Below, piece by piece: positions 6,966 to 16,242 of a stretch of 35,640 bases of DNA. How positions within the stretch are numbered: position 1 is the first letter of the stretch; every line of letters starts with the position of its first letter. The stretch is from Candidatus Poribacteria bacterium (GTDB lineage: Bacteria > Poribacteria > WGA-4E > WGA-3G). The notes under the pieces were generated by a model. That model saw nothing but the letters and a program-made list of their open reading frames with translations. It did not search any database and was not told where the DNA came from. The translations under genes were made by a program, and so were the position numbers. The DNA lies in the NCBI GenBank assembly GCA_022822085.1, contig JAJECK010000090.1, positions 1-35,640 on the forward strand. The letters run 5' to 3'.

Positions 6966-9959
6966 TTAATTATCGTCTAAACTTGCCTGTTCGTCAGTAT
7001 TTGGAGGGTTTCCAAGCCAAAGTTCAACTGCCGGACTGCTTGCAATGCGACGATTTCCAACAGAAGCGTTAATAACGAAGGTATGAGGTCTTGTCTGCTG
7101 ATTTCCAATGAACGGATTTCGTCGTAATTCATCCCTTCCACTTGAAACGATATTGGGAACAAGTGTTATTGTCGCTTCGGATGTGCCTCTACGGAGTACA
7201 GTAGTTTCTCGTTGGAGTCTCACCCCAAACGGCAACCCGACAACTGTTAGGTTCATATTTTGCCTGTTTCCTCTGCGTCGATCAACCTTTACGGTAATAT
7301 CAACGGGGCCATCTGGTGTTACGATTACCTCATTGGGGGTTGCAGTAACGATGATGGGTGTAGCCTCCGTCACGCTCACAACGGTGCTCTGGCGTTGCAC
7401 AGTCTGATTATTGTTCCGAATTTGGTACACTTCAATTGGCGAAGCAGCCCGTCGTATCTGATGTCCAGAGGCTGTTGTGACGGTACCGACTACCTGAACA
7501 ACGCTATGTGCTAATTCAGCGTCGGGGGCAGCTGTAAGTGTTAGAAAGCCTTGATTATTTCCACCTTCAGAGAGGATGGAACTCTGGCTTGCTGTGATAC
7601 CTGGCGGAAGATTTTCAACGGAGAGTAGTATCGGTTCTGTAAATCCGACTCGACGCCGCAATGTAACTTCCATCAACACTGTCCCACCTCGCCCGATGTT
7701 CGGGTTGTCTGGTGTCACAGAGATAGCGAAATTTGGTACTGTTGGACGAACGTCTAAGTGGTAGACATAACCGTCGCCCCCCTTACCAGAGATGTCCTCA
7801 ACGCGGAGTGCATATTCACCCGGGCGCGCAAAACTGTAATCAATAATTGCGTTCCGTCTTCCACCTCTGCCAGCGTTATTTCTCAATACGCGACCTTCAT
7901 CATTCAATAAGGTAAGTGAGGGGCTCAAAGGTGAATTTAGTTTTTCTGCGGATAGATCGATGGAATACCCACCGATGTCAGCGAAAAATCCCCACGGTCC
8001 ATATCCGTTTGTAACCTTGACGAGAATTTTGTTTCTGCCTTTGGTAACTGGCAGCTCGATGACATCATCGCCTCGGTTCAGCGGTCTATGCACATATTTG
8101 CTGAAGATGAGTTTATCGTTGACCCAAATTTTAATCGCATCATCTGATCCGAGAGAAAGGATGTATTTCTGGTCTCGTTCAGACTGGAAGTAGGTCAAAG
8201 CATACCCCGTGACATCGTCTTCTGGGACGCTGGAGAAGACGTTCTCACCTCGGCTATTGGTTCTATACCATTTTATTCTCCGTCCCTCTTTTCCAACATA
8301 TTCTTTTTTAAGATCGATTTCAACTTCAGGGGGATAGACGGCATCGTAGCCTTTTTCGTCTGTGTTGTCGAAGGGGTGGATAACCCACCAGGGACCGAGG
8401 CGTGATCCTTCTAAAATGGTAAAGCGGTAATAGTCCACTTCTCCCGGTTCAGAAATACGGCCGCTGATGGCACCGGGAGTTGTGATTTGTTGTGCCGAAT
8501 CAATCCGTTTGGCAATCAGTTGTCCCATACGGACGACTTCCTCTCCAATAAATGCTATAATACGATCGCGCTCAGTGTCAGTAATATCAGCGTTTTCTTT
8601 ACCTGCCATACGGGTGATAGTATCTTCCCACTGTTCAGAAGTTAGGGCACGGTTATCTGGTGATCGGAGTTCATGGCATGCGGTGCATTTAGTTTGGAAA
8701 AGTATCGCAACCTCAGCGTTTTTTGCGTGCGTGTCGTTTCCGTCCGCAGTACCTGCGTTGTTTCCTACGGCTTCTATAGAACGTTCAATATCTTCATGAA
8801 ATTCGTTTGCAAAAAATGGGAAGATCCCATAAGGAGTACGGATTAGCGTAACACCGGGTTGTTGATTGCTCGGAAGTTGGACTTCAAATTCAGTTGCGGG
8901 TAGATTTTCACCACCAATTGTGGTTTTAATTACGCTCCCGATTTTCCCACCTGTCGGGTAAATATATGTATTGTAAGGCACAACCCCCATTGTTATTCTA
9001 TATACGGAATCTGGATTTCCACGATAGAGTAGATCACGGATACGGAGGTAATAAGTGCCATCCTCGGGTAATATATAGTCAATCAGCGGATCGAGGCTAT
9101 AAAATCCGTTGCTGCGTACGAGTTCTTTTCCTTGTGCATCAAAAAGTGTGATCGTGGGGTTGAAGAATTGCTGACTGATGTTGTTATATCGGTATGCTTT
9201 CACGTTGAAAACACAACGTTCACCTTTTAATCCTTCAAAACTAAAATAATCTTCATCCCCGCCTGAATTGACAACACCATTGACGATGGTAGGTATTTCT
9301 ATGGAAGTGGCAGCTTCCATGTGATTATTTGATTCGGTCTCAACCGTGTCGGCTACATCTGTGATTTCAAATGGCCATGCAGTGGAAGCCCCATTCTTAC
9401 CGACAATACGAATTTCTCGAACACCGATCTGAGCATCTGTGGCAATTTCAAACTCGGCAGTCATACCACCAGTTGCTTTTGCAGCGGACTTTAGGTAGTG
9501 GGATATTTTTGTTTGGTCCTCTTCACTGATTTCTGCCCCCTTATCCCGAACCATACGCTTAACGACTGCCTCCCACTGTGTTCCTGTCATAGAACGGTTG
9601 CTTGGAGAACGTAGTTCATGACACTGTCCACAATTTGCTTCAAAAACGGGTTTATGTGTTTCGTCAACTTCACCCCCGCCTACGTTGAGTTTTCCTGTAA
9701 TGCCGGGGTCGCCTTCAATGATAAGGGTGTGAGCTCCATCTAAATCAGAACCTTGAATTTTCACCTCAACGGTTTTTCCTGTTTGCGCCCCAGCGGGAAA
9801 GAGAGAATTCAGGCGTGGTGTGGCTTGTGCAAATAATGAAATCGGTGTACACATTAAAAGAAGTGTACAGAAGAGCGGAATATGTAATAAACCCCACCTT
9901 GATTGTAAATCGAGGCGTTGATTTAGACATGAATATTTTTTTTTCTTATTGACACGCAT
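6966..9959 (-). CDS. Exported PPC-domain protein with two cytochrome c motifs
   Basis: A 997-residue protein with an N-terminal hydrophobic export segment (about 25-45, cut probably after S-L-F-A-Q-A). Two c-type haem sites are present: C-G-Q-C-H (110-114) and C-T-A-C-H (425-429). Both are followed by the same pattern, E-L-R-S-P-x-N-R and then Q-W-E and R-M, so they look like duplicated mini-cytochrome modules. A pre-peptidase C-terminal (PPC) beta-sandwich covers about 205-325, a second is likely near 500-540, and Ig-like repeats fill the C-terminal half. It would act in the periplasm or on the cell surface. GGAGGT lies 8 nt before the ATG. It follows DUF1501 and WD40 genes on the same strand, an arrangement familiar from planctomycete-like genomes. 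Its exact function is unknown. Confidence 0.75.
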   Translation of the reverse strand: MRVNKKKKYSCLNQRLDLQSRWGLLHIPLFCTLLLMCTPISLFAQATPRLNSLFPAGAQTGKTVEVKIQGSDLDGAHTLIIEGDPGITGKLNVGGGEVDETHKPVFEANCGQCHELRSPSNRSMTGTQWEAVVKRMVRDKGAEISEEDQTKISHYLKSAAKATGGMTAEFEIATDAQIGVREIRIVGKNGASTAWPFEITDVADTVETESNNHMEAATSIEIPTIVNGVVNSGGDEDYFSFEGLKGERCVFNVKAYRYNNISQQFFNPTITLFDAQGKELVRSNGFYSLDPLIDYILPEDGTYYLRIRDLLYRGNPDSVYRITMGVVPYNTYIYPTGGKIGSVIKTTIGGENLPATEFEVQLPSNQQPGVTLIRTPYGIFPFFANEFHEDIERSIEAVGNNAGTADGNDTHAKNAEVAILFQTKCTACHELRSPDNRALTSEQWEDTITRMAGKENADITDTERDRIIAFIGEEVVRMGQLIAKRIDSAQQITTPGAISGRISEPGEVDYYRFTILEGSRLGPWWVIHPFDNTDEKGYDAVYPPEVEIDLKKEYVGKEGRRIKWYRTNSRGENVFSSVPEDDVTGYALTYFQSERDQKYILSLGSDDAIKIWVNDKLIFSKYVHRPLNRGDDVIELPVTKGRNKILVKVTNGYGPWGFFADIGGYSIDLSAEKLNSPLSPSLTLLNDEGRVLRNNAGRGGRRNAIIDYSFARPGEYALRVEDISGKGGDGYVYHLDVRPTVPNFAISVTPDNPNIGRGGTVLMEVTLRRRVGFTEPILLSVENLPPGITASQSSILSEGGNNQGFLTLTAAPDAELAHSVVQVVGTVTTASGHQIRRAASPIEVYQIRNNNQTVQRQSTVVSVTEATPIIVTATPNEVIVTPDGPVDITVKVDRRRGNRQNMNLTVVGLPFGVRLQRETTVLRRGTSEATITLVPNIVSSGRDELRRNPFIGNQQTRPHTFVINASVGNRRIASSPAVELWLGNPPNTDEQASLDDN

Positions 9960-10017
9960 CGAATAGTACCTCCAAAATGGGTGGAATTAAATCACAACTC
10001 CGCCCACAATAATTACA

Positions 10018-11073
10018 TTAGAATTCGTGGGTTAATTTATTGTCTTGAATATTCCAGATTCTCACTTTTCCATCGCGGCTTCCAGCAGCCACCTGAGTGC
10101 CATCAGGGCTCATCTTAACGGCATAAACGGCATCTGTAGGTTCGTTAAAGGTCCTTCGGCGGTTGCCCGAAAGAATATCCCAGATAATCACGGTTGAATC
10201 TGCACTGCCAGATGCTACAACTTCTTGATTGTTCCATACACCGCTATCTACACTATAGACAGCACCTTGATGACCATTAAATGTACGGACTTGAGCCCCT
10301 CGTGTGTTCCCGTCGTTATCTTGTGTTACGCGCCAAGAACGGACTGTGCTATCAGCGGAACCGGAAACAATTTGTTCTGTCCGTGTTCCATAAGCCAGTG
10401 AATAGACTGCATCATCATTACCATCAAAACTGACAAGCACTGTATAGGTCTCAGGGTCCCATACTTTTAGGGTTTTATCTTCACTGCCTGTGACAAAATA
10501 ATCGCCAGTTGGATGATAAAGTGTGCATAACACTCTACCGACGTGCTGCGTTAACCATTTCGCTTGATCGTCTAATGGCGTATCATCATCAAGATTGTTC
10601 AAATCAATGACGGCACTAAATTCGTCCATGCTTGCGGTGAGTAATTTCGCATTATTTGGACTGATTGCTATTGATTCGATGGTATCTGCATGAAGTTCAA
10701 ATGTGTTGATGAGTTCTTCCGTTGCAACATCCCATATACGGATTTCCCCGCTTTGTGCTGCCTGTCCACCGCTTGCGTACAACACTTTACCATCTGTGGA
10801 AAACTGGATGCATCGGACTCTGCCGACATGGGGTTCATAGGCGTGGCTCATTTTCTGTGTTTCTAAATCCCAGAGTTCCACCCACTGATATTTTCCCACT
10901 GCCAGTGATTTCCCATCCGGACTAAATTCAAGTGCCCAAATAGGCGATAAGGTTACCTCTTTTTTTTCTGAGTGTTCATCAGCTTGGATGAAACTCCCAA
11001 TCAGAACAATGATCCCAAACATTAGGACTGTGAATAAAGAGATCGTTATATATTTACGGATGATCATGTTCAC
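10018..11073 (-). CDS. Exported WD40 beta-propeller protein
   Basis: A 351-residue protein with an N-terminal membrane or signal segment (about 8-28) followed by about seven WD40 repeats. Typical blade ends are V-E-L-W-D, I-R-I-W-D, L-K-V-W-D, V-R-S-W-R, V-I-I-W-D and V-R-I-W-N, with S-P-D-G or G-S-A-D-S turns between. It is probably a periplasmic protein-interaction scaffold. The start is uncertain: GTG at 11073 or ATG two codons later (11067), neither with a strong ribosome binding site. It lies between the DUF1501 gene and the PPC/cytochrome gene on the same strand, which suggests a shared exported complex. Confidence 0.8.
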   Translation of the reverse strand: MNMIIRKYITISLFTVLMFGIIVLIGSFIQADEHSEKKEVTLSPIWALEFSPDGKSLAVGKYQWVELWDLETQKMSHAYEPHVGRVRCIQFSTDGKVLYASGGQAAQSGEIRIWDVATEELINTFELHADTIESIAISPNNAKLLTASMDEFSAVIDLNNLDDDTPLDDQAKWLTQHVGRVLCTLYHPTGDYFVTGSEDKTLKVWDPETYTVLVSFDGNDDAVYSLAYGTRTEQIVSGSADSTVRSWRVTQDNDGNTRGAQVRTFNGHQGAVYSVDSGVWNNQEVVASGSADSTVIIWDILSGNRRRTFNEPTDAVYAVKMSPDGTQVAAGSRDGKVRIWNIQDNKLTHEF

Positions 11074-11202
11074 AACTCATTATTAAGTTTGTGAGGGTAG
11101 GGACAACTGTGATGAGAAAATAGTAGAGGAATATAGTAAGATGTACATATAGTTCTGCTACTACAAGTCAAACGAAATGTCCCAACCTCAGTTAGCAGCA
11201 GA

Positions 11203-11240
11203 TAGCGTGAGATTAACACCTAACTGTTAATCTCGCGCTA
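11203..11240 (-). terminator. Strong hairpin after the DUF1501 gene
   Basis: Positions 11203-11218 and 11225-11240 form a 16-bp stem with one mismatch and a 6-nt loop, starting 24 nt past the DUF1501 stop. No U-run follows on the minus strand, so it may act as an mRNA-stabilising or attenuating hairpin between DUF1501 and WD40. Confidence 0.4.
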
Positions 11241-11263
11241 TAAGGATAGAATAGTAATTCTGC

Positions 11264-12577
11264 CTAAGCCAAAACACCTCGGATTGGGCGGCCACCTCGT
11301 GAGAGGACGATACGGACACCATCAGGTGATTCAATGCTCTGATTATAGTCAATACCGAGACTATGATAGATAGTAGCAGACAAATCTTCAGGTCGGACGG
11401 GAGTTTCAGCAGGTTCTATGCCGAATGGATCGGATGCGCCGACAACCTGTCCACCTTGAACACCGCCACCCGCTAACATCATAGAGAATACGCGTGAGTG
11501 GTGGTCGCGTCCACCGTTTCGGTTGATAACCGGGGTTCTACCGAATTCACCCATAGCAAGAACTAAAGTGCTTTCGAGTAAACCGCGCTGTGACAGGTCA
11601 TTTATCAGAGTCGCCATTGTCTGGTCAAATGCATTGAGTTTCCCCGGTAGTGAGGAGAAGATGTTGTTATGATTATCCCAACCACCGTTACTGACAGTGA
11701 CGAAGTTAACACCTGCTTCAACGAGCCTTCTTGCAAGGAGGCAGCTTTGTCCGAATGTGTCCCGTCGATATGCATCACGCATCTCTTTAGGTTCTTTTGA
11801 TAGGTTAAATGCAGCGCGTGCATCTTTAGAACTCATCAGGTTGTATGCAGCACTATAGAAGTTATCCATTGCTTCAACCTTTGGATTCCCTGCTTCATAT
11901 TTCTTGAATGCATTGTCAACCGCTTGCCGCAAGTTTTTCCGACTTTCAACGCGTTCATAAGTGACATCTTTCGGTGGCTCTAAATCACGCACTTTGAAAT
12001 TGTTGCTGGCGGGGTTGCCATCTGGTGAAAATGGATCAAGCGAAGCACCTAAGAATCCACCGCCTGCATAAGCAACAGGTGAGGGTATAGCGATATATGG
12101 TGGCAAAGCACTACGTTGTTCTTTGAGTTCTGCTACAACAGAACCGTGACCAGGAACTGCAAAACCGGGTAATGGCTGATAACCTGTTATCATATAGTGT
12201 GTGCCGCGTTCATGTGCAGCTTCAGGAGATGTCATTGAACGGATAATACACAGTTTATCTGCCTGTTTTGCGAGTCTGGGCATGTGTTCACTAATTTGAA
12301 TACCGTTGACGTTTGTTGATATAGGTTTGAACAGGCCACGTATCTCTTCGGGGGCATTGGGTTTGAGGTCCCACATATCCAAATGACTTGGGCCGCCACC
12401 TAACCAAACAAGAATAACTGATTTGGCAGAGGCAGGTTTGGCTGTGGGTTGTGCTTCAGCTTTTAGGCGAAAAAAGTCTGTAAGACCTAATCCAAAAAAT
12501 CCGAGGACACCAGCCTTTATAAGATCTCTGCGATAAAAACCTTCGCAGTCTGTGTTTGTACAGTCTCTTTGTGGCAT
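11264..12577 (-). CDS. DUF1501 family protein with Tat signal
   Basis: A 437-residue DUF1501 protein, a sulfatase/phosphatase-fold family common in planctomycetes and related bacteria. The N-terminus has a twin-arginine signal: R-R-D-L-I-K-A-G (from about residue 16) and a short hydrophobic stretch, so export of a folded protein is expected. Family-like segments are W-L-G-G-G-P-S-H-L-D-M-W-D, G-G-W-D-N-H, M-G-E-F-G-R-T-P and G-R-D-H-H-S-R-V-F. I placed the start at the ATG at 12577, which has AGGAG upstream; an in-frame ATG 27 nt earlier lacks this. No DUF1549/DUF1553 cytochrome partner is present; the downstream PPC protein with two CxxCH motifs may take that place. Its reaction is unknown. 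Confidence 0.88.
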   Translation of the reverse strand: MPQRDCTNTDCEGFYRRDLIKAGVLGFFGLGLTDFFRLKAEAQPTAKPASAKSVILVWLGGGPSHLDMWDLKPNAPEEIRGLFKPISTNVNGIQISEHMPRLAKQADKLCIIRSMTSPEAAHERGTHYMITGYQPLPGFAVPGHGSVVAELKEQRSALPPYIAIPSPVAYAGGGFLGASLDPFSPDGNPASNNFKVRDLEPPKDVTYERVESRKNLRQAVDNAFKKYEAGNPKVEAMDNFYSAAYNLMSSKDARAAFNLSKEPKEMRDAYRRDTFGQSCLLARRLVEAGVNFVTVSNGGWDNHNNIFSSLPGKLNAFDQTMATLINDLSQRGLLESTLVLAMGEFGRTPVINRNGGRDHHSRVFSMMLAGGGVQGGQVVGASDPFGIEPAETPVRPEDLSATIYHSLGIDYNQSIESPDGVRIVLSRGGRPIRGVLA

Positions 12578-13139
12578 AGTTGTTCTCCTAAAATGGGTTA
12601 GCAATTATCACATGTTGAACTATTTCTTACACATTACATCAGAGGATTTACCATGTTAATGATGCGGAATGTAGAGGGAAAACCTCCCTAACCGCACTTC
12701 ACGACTTAAATTTATTAAAATTTATTTAATTATATCCTATTAAAACGTTGATGTCAAGGGAAAAATAGATTAATGCGGGGTTATTTAGTTTTATGAATAT
12801 TTATTGAATGGGTGTAGCAAGGAGTTTATATCATATTAAGGAATTTCAATTTTAGTACTCCTCTTTAGTCCCGTAGGGACGATATGTGTCTAACCATCAA
12901 CAAACTATAAACATATCGTCCCTACGGGACTAAATACGGGGCAATATCAATAATCATGTGTATTTAGAGGTGTTCACAATACCCCAGATTCTTCCTTAAG
13001 TTGACACCTATGGGTTTCACAGGCTCAACACGACCTAAAAACAGTGCTACATAATTATATAGAAATGGTATTACTAAATTCGCATCCGCGAAATCTGTGA
13101 TAATCCGTGATCCTAAAAATACAAAATTGCGAAGATTGC
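12578..13139. other. Intergenic region with an inverted pair of palindromic repeats
   Basis: About 560 bp, AT-rich, between pafA and the DUF1501 gene. It holds the repeat pair at 12864-12934 and, near 13079-13114, a CGCGAAATCTGTGATAATCC tract of the kind found in dispersed intergenic repeats. The DUF1501 promoter should lie here but no convincing boxes were found. No gene was seen. Confidence 0.55.
12864..12934. repeat. Inverted pair of the 24-nt palindromic repeat
   Basis: 12864-12887 and 12911-12934 are exact reverse complements (24 bp), separated by 23 bp. Each half is itself palindromic around GTCCC-GTA-GGGAC. The same unit is found singly at 3264-3287. The arrangement resembles a REP-pair (BIME-like) unit. 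Confidence 0.8.
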
Positions 13140-14600
13140 TTACAATCTCTGCCGAAGTCTGAGGGTTTTGATCCATCTTTGTGCTTTAGGTACCGAGGTG
13201 TCGAAAGGTTCTTTCATTTCATAACACTCGGTTTGTCCGGCATAGATGTGGTGCCAGTCAACGATGCACTGCATTTTATGTTTTTTGAGGTTTCGCATGA
13301 GGTATCCACGAACTTTGGCACGAGTGTCGCGTGGTGCGTTGCTGATGGCATGACTAATCTGTTGGTCTGTGATGACGCGTCTGATACATCCTTCGTTTTG
13401 AAGTGCGTAGAAGATACCGTTATCGGGGTCAATATTGTGGTATTCTAAATCAATGCTTTTGAGCCACGGGTCATCCCAGGTGAGTTGTTCCTCTTCAATT
13501 AACGCCTCAAGAAACCATTTTTTTGCAGCCCAATCAATCCGGGTTGTCAGTCGTGTCCAATCAATTTCAAGGTCATCAAGTACAGATTCCCATTCAGTGA
13601 GAACCCATTCTTCAGTTTCGTTCAGTTCAGGCACCATTTCTCGGACAAAGTTTACATATTCGCGTTGAATATCAATAGCAGTGACAATTCTTCCATTCTG
13701 CATCTCGACATTCCATTCAAGGGTAGTATCTCGTGAAATATGTTTGATAGCAGCGATGGGGTCAAGAAGATCAATATTAAGGATCGGTAGTTTTTCACCA
13801 TAAATATCATAATGTTTCTCAATGGCATCCAGAACGAGAGCAGTGGTTCCGACCTTCAGGGCGGCTGCATATTCTGACATATTCGTGTCCCCGACAAGCA
13901 GATGGAGTCGGCGATATTTCGTATAATCACTGAGCGGTTCGTCTCGTGTGTTGATGATTGCTCGACTAAACTGAATCCATTCATATATTTCAGTGACGAT
14001 GTGGTCAGCTCTTTGTGATATTTGGTATCCTACAAAGTCGTCAACGCTGTATTGTCCATCGCCGAATTCAAAGATATCATCATATCCACCGACCCTGCCT
14101 GCGCCAGCGAAAATTTGCCGTGTTACGAAAAACGGCAGTAAGGTAGGAATAACAATTCTATAGAATGGCACATCGCGGCGTGCTTGAAAGTTTTCGTGGC
14201 ATCCGAAAGTCGCACCGGTGTAATGATCTATATTGTTTTTGTAGAAGGCGACGTGTGCGGATCTACCCGTTTCTTGTAGAATTGCTGTAATGACCTGTTC
14301 TATTGCCTTGTCATAGGCAATGAGATCAAGTAGGTTGGCACATTCTGGCGTGGCATATTCAAGGTGCCCCATATCAATGTAGAGCCTGCCACCGTTGAAG
14401 AGGAAACCACCATTGCCAGGAGGTTCACCCCAGTCACGATAATGGAGATCGGGAATACCGAGTTCAAGCACTTTGAAGGTATAATCTCTTACATTTGCAG
14501 CGACACCTTCAGGTGAAATCTTGATACGTTGCGTCTGCTCCGCTTGAGGCTGTATCAGGCACCCAAATTCAGTTTCGATTCCCATTATTCTGTATGTCAT
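13140..14600 (-). CDS. pafA: PafA, UBact/Pup-protein ligase
   Basis: PafA joins the C-terminal glutamate of the modifier to lysines of target proteins, using ATP. The 486 residues begin with the family signature M-G-I-E-T-E-F-G (6-13; metal-binding Glu9 and Glu11). The catalytic Asp76 lies in N-G-G-R-L-Y-I-D, followed by M-G-H-L-E-Y-A-T-P-E, where actinobacterial PafA has H-P-E-Y. Other shared blocks are Y-K-N-N-I-D, F-V-T-R-Q-I-F-A-G-A-G and N-M-S-E-Y-A. It lacks the long insertion after the first strand that marks Dop, which separates it from its paralog at 16502-18022. It is the last gene of the proteasome operon, 14 nt after proteasome alpha, with AGAGGA before the ATG. This order (modifier, beta, alpha, ligase) is the same as in actinobacteria. 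Confidence 0.93.
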   Translation of the reverse strand: MTYRIMGIETEFGCLIQPQAEQTQRIKISPEGVAANVRDYTFKVLELGIPDLHYRDWGEPPGNGGFLFNGGRLYIDMGHLEYATPECANLLDLIAYDKAIEQVITAILQETGRSAHVAFYKNNIDHYTGATFGCHENFQARRDVPFYRIVIPTLLPFFVTRQIFAGAGRVGGYDDIFEFGDGQYSVDDFVGYQISQRADHIVTEIYEWIQFSRAIINTRDEPLSDYTKYRRLHLLVGDTNMSEYAAALKVGTTALVLDAIEKHYDIYGEKLPILNIDLLDPIAAIKHISRDTTLEWNVEMQNGRIVTAIDIQREYVNFVREMVPELNETEEWVLTEWESVLDDLEIDWTRLTTRIDWAAKKWFLEALIEEEQLTWDDPWLKSIDLEYHNIDPDNGIFYALQNEGCIRRVITDQQISHAISNAPRDTRAKVRGYLMRNLKKHKMQCIVDWHHIYAGQTECYEMKEPFDTSVPKAQRWIKTLRLRQRL

Positions 14601-14614
14601 GGGTTGTTCCTCTT

Positions 14615-15385
14615 TTAGTTTGTATCGCGCGCTGCCTGAATTTCATCCTGTGTAAGAATACGAAATTTGGTATCTGAAGGTAGGGAAGCATCTAATATAC
14701 CTACCTCTATTTCTCCGTCTTCTAATTCTGTTTGAATTATTTCCTCTATCTCTTCATCTGTAACTTCAGTGTTGTCTTCAGCATCTTCAGAACGTTGACT
14801 TAATTCTCTACCGACAGCCCACGTTTTGAGTGCTAACTGAAGTGCGGAAGCGATATCACCATTGGTTTCACCTTGTGCAGCATCAAGATATTCTTGCATT
14901 GCATTTTCAATTTCCAAAGTGCCGCCGATAACTGCTGAGTCGTGATCTACTTTAACGTTACCATCGTAGTTTATATGTGTAAATTGTGTGTTTTCATCAC
15001 CGTTACCGATTTCAACGAGAAGCATTTTGATAATGTATGCTTCGCCGACAATCGCTTCAAACGCTTGTTTGAAGGTGTGTGCTAAAACATAATGGGTTAA
15101 ACGGTGTAGGTTTACATCTTCGGTCGCACTTTGGAAGGCTTGTACGCTGGCGGTGTCCGTCACAAGCATGCGGAGACGTTCAATGTCAGCGGGGTGACCG
15201 ATGGCAGAGAGTGCAATGCGATCATGAACTTCAAATATCTTTTGAGCACCTTTTGTAACAGTCAATAGGAGGCTGCCTTGTTCGTAGGGTAGTCCGACAA
15301 CAGGACTCCCGAGTCTGAGTTGGTCTTCAATATAGTCGCGCCGGTCCTGAATTGCTTCAATCCAACGATACGGCAGATCGCGCAT
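14615..15385 (-). CDS. prcA: Proteasome alpha subunit
   Basis: The alpha subunit forms the outer rings and gate of the 20S core. The 256 residues follow the bacterial PrcA pattern: an N-terminal helix with Y-R-W-I-E-A-I-Q-D-R-R-D-Y (6-18), G-S-P-V-V-G-L-P-Y (26-34) and K-I-F-E-V-H-D-R-I-A-L-S-A-I-G (49-63). There is no N-terminal catalytic Thr, as expected. The C-terminal 60 residues are strongly acidic, with several Glu/Asp runs, and may be a flexible tail. Its ATG overlaps the TAA of the beta gene as TAATG, so alpha and beta are probably made in equal amounts by translational coupling. Confidence 0.9.
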   Translation of the reverse strand: MRDLPYRWIEAIQDRRDYIEDQLRLGSPVVGLPYEQGSLLLTVTKGAQKIFEVHDRIALSAIGHPADIERLRMLVTDTASVQAFQSATEDVNLHRLTHYVLAHTFKQAFEAIVGEAYIIKMLLVEIGNGDENTQFTHINYDGNVKVDHDSAVIGGTLEIENAMQEYLDAAQGETNGDIASALQLALKTWAVGRELSQRSEDAEDNTEVTDEEIEEIIQTELEDGEIEVGILDASLPSDTKFRILTQDEIQAARDTN

Positions 15386-16242
15386 TATGTAGCCTCCGCG
15401 TAGCAGTCTTTTAAGAAATCTTCAGGGAGTGTTTGTACTCCTTGTTGTGTTATAGTTTTGATGGTAGGGAAAATCTCGGCTTTTGCGTTGTACCCGCTTG
15501 TCGCTGCATCGTATTCGCTTGCGGTGTCAAGGAGTCGTAAAATAGTGATAGTCGCTTGCTGTTGATCCATGTCTTCTAATCGAGATTCACCCCATCGGTC
15601 AAGGTAACGTAACACACCGCGTATCCAGATGGAACCTGAGCCGGTAGTGGCGAAATCCACGTTCTCAAAGTGTGCACCGAGTGCATCATAGAAGTAAATT
15701 TTACCGCCATGTTCCGATTCGTCTGTCTGTGGTGTATACAAAGCAAAAATAGGAATAACCGCGCCTATTCCCTGCATTGCCATCGGCAGATTTTCACGGA
15801 TAAGTCGGGAAAGGGTGCGGAGTTTTCCTTCAACGCTAAGTTCCTGGAGTTGGCTCCGCCTGAAATACTGGAATGAATGTTTTAAAACCCGTGCGATCTC
15901 ATACGCCATAGCGGGCGCGCCAGAGATAGCAAGAACGGAATACGTATCAATTGGAAGGACTTTCTCAGCACGGTCATGAACAACGGAGGTGCCTGCAGTT
16001 GCACGTCGATCCCCTGCGATGATTATACCATTGCTATAACGCATAGCGACAACCGTTGTGGCTTCGGGAATTTCCACCATTGTGCCGTGAGTCGCTTTCC
16101 CTTGCAATGGCTTTTTGGTGACTGGGAATATTTTAGGTGATGCGTTTCTATCAAGTTCCGATGATGCGACATCCATTTCATGCTGACCTTGCATGGTGTC
16201 TGCATGTTTTAATAAACTGAGAAAGTCACCTTTATGGTTCAT
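15385..16242 (-). CDS. prcB: Proteasome beta subunit with long propeptide
   Basis: The beta subunit carries the protease sites inside the 20S core. In this 285-residue precursor the catalytic threonine aligns at Thr62 (T-T-V-V-A-M-R-Y). Asp78 (A-G-D-R-R-A-T) and Lys94 (R-A-E-K-V) fall exactly at the +16 and +32 positions expected for Asp17 and Lys33, so the mature enzyme should be active and start with Thr62. The propeptide is 61 residues, similar to actinobacterial PrcB. The residue before Thr62 is Ala, not the usual Gly, and an H-G-T motif sits eight residues upstream, as if about eight residues were inserted at the cleavage site. Its ATG overlaps the UBact stop (TAATG). Confidence 0.93.
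   Translation of the reverse strand: MNHKGDFLSLLKHADTMQGQHEMDVASSELDRNASPKIFPVTKKPLQGKATHGTMVEIPEATTVVAMRYSNGIIIAGDRRATAGTSVVHDRAEKVLPIDTYSVLAISGAPAMAYEIARVLKHSFQYFRRSQLQELSVEGKLRTLSRLIRENLPMAMQGIGAVIPIFALYTPQTDESEHGGKIYFYDALGAHFENVDFATTGSGSIWIRGVLRYLDRWGESRLEDMDQQQATITILRLLDTASEYDAATSGYNAKAEIFPTIKTITQQGVQTLPEDFLKDCYAEAT

Noticed and set aside
16040-16100. Thr54 of H-G-T as catalytic threonine of proteasome beta
   Set aside because: Counting from Thr54 puts Ser at +16 and Ser at +32; only Thr62 gives Asp and Lys at the expected places.
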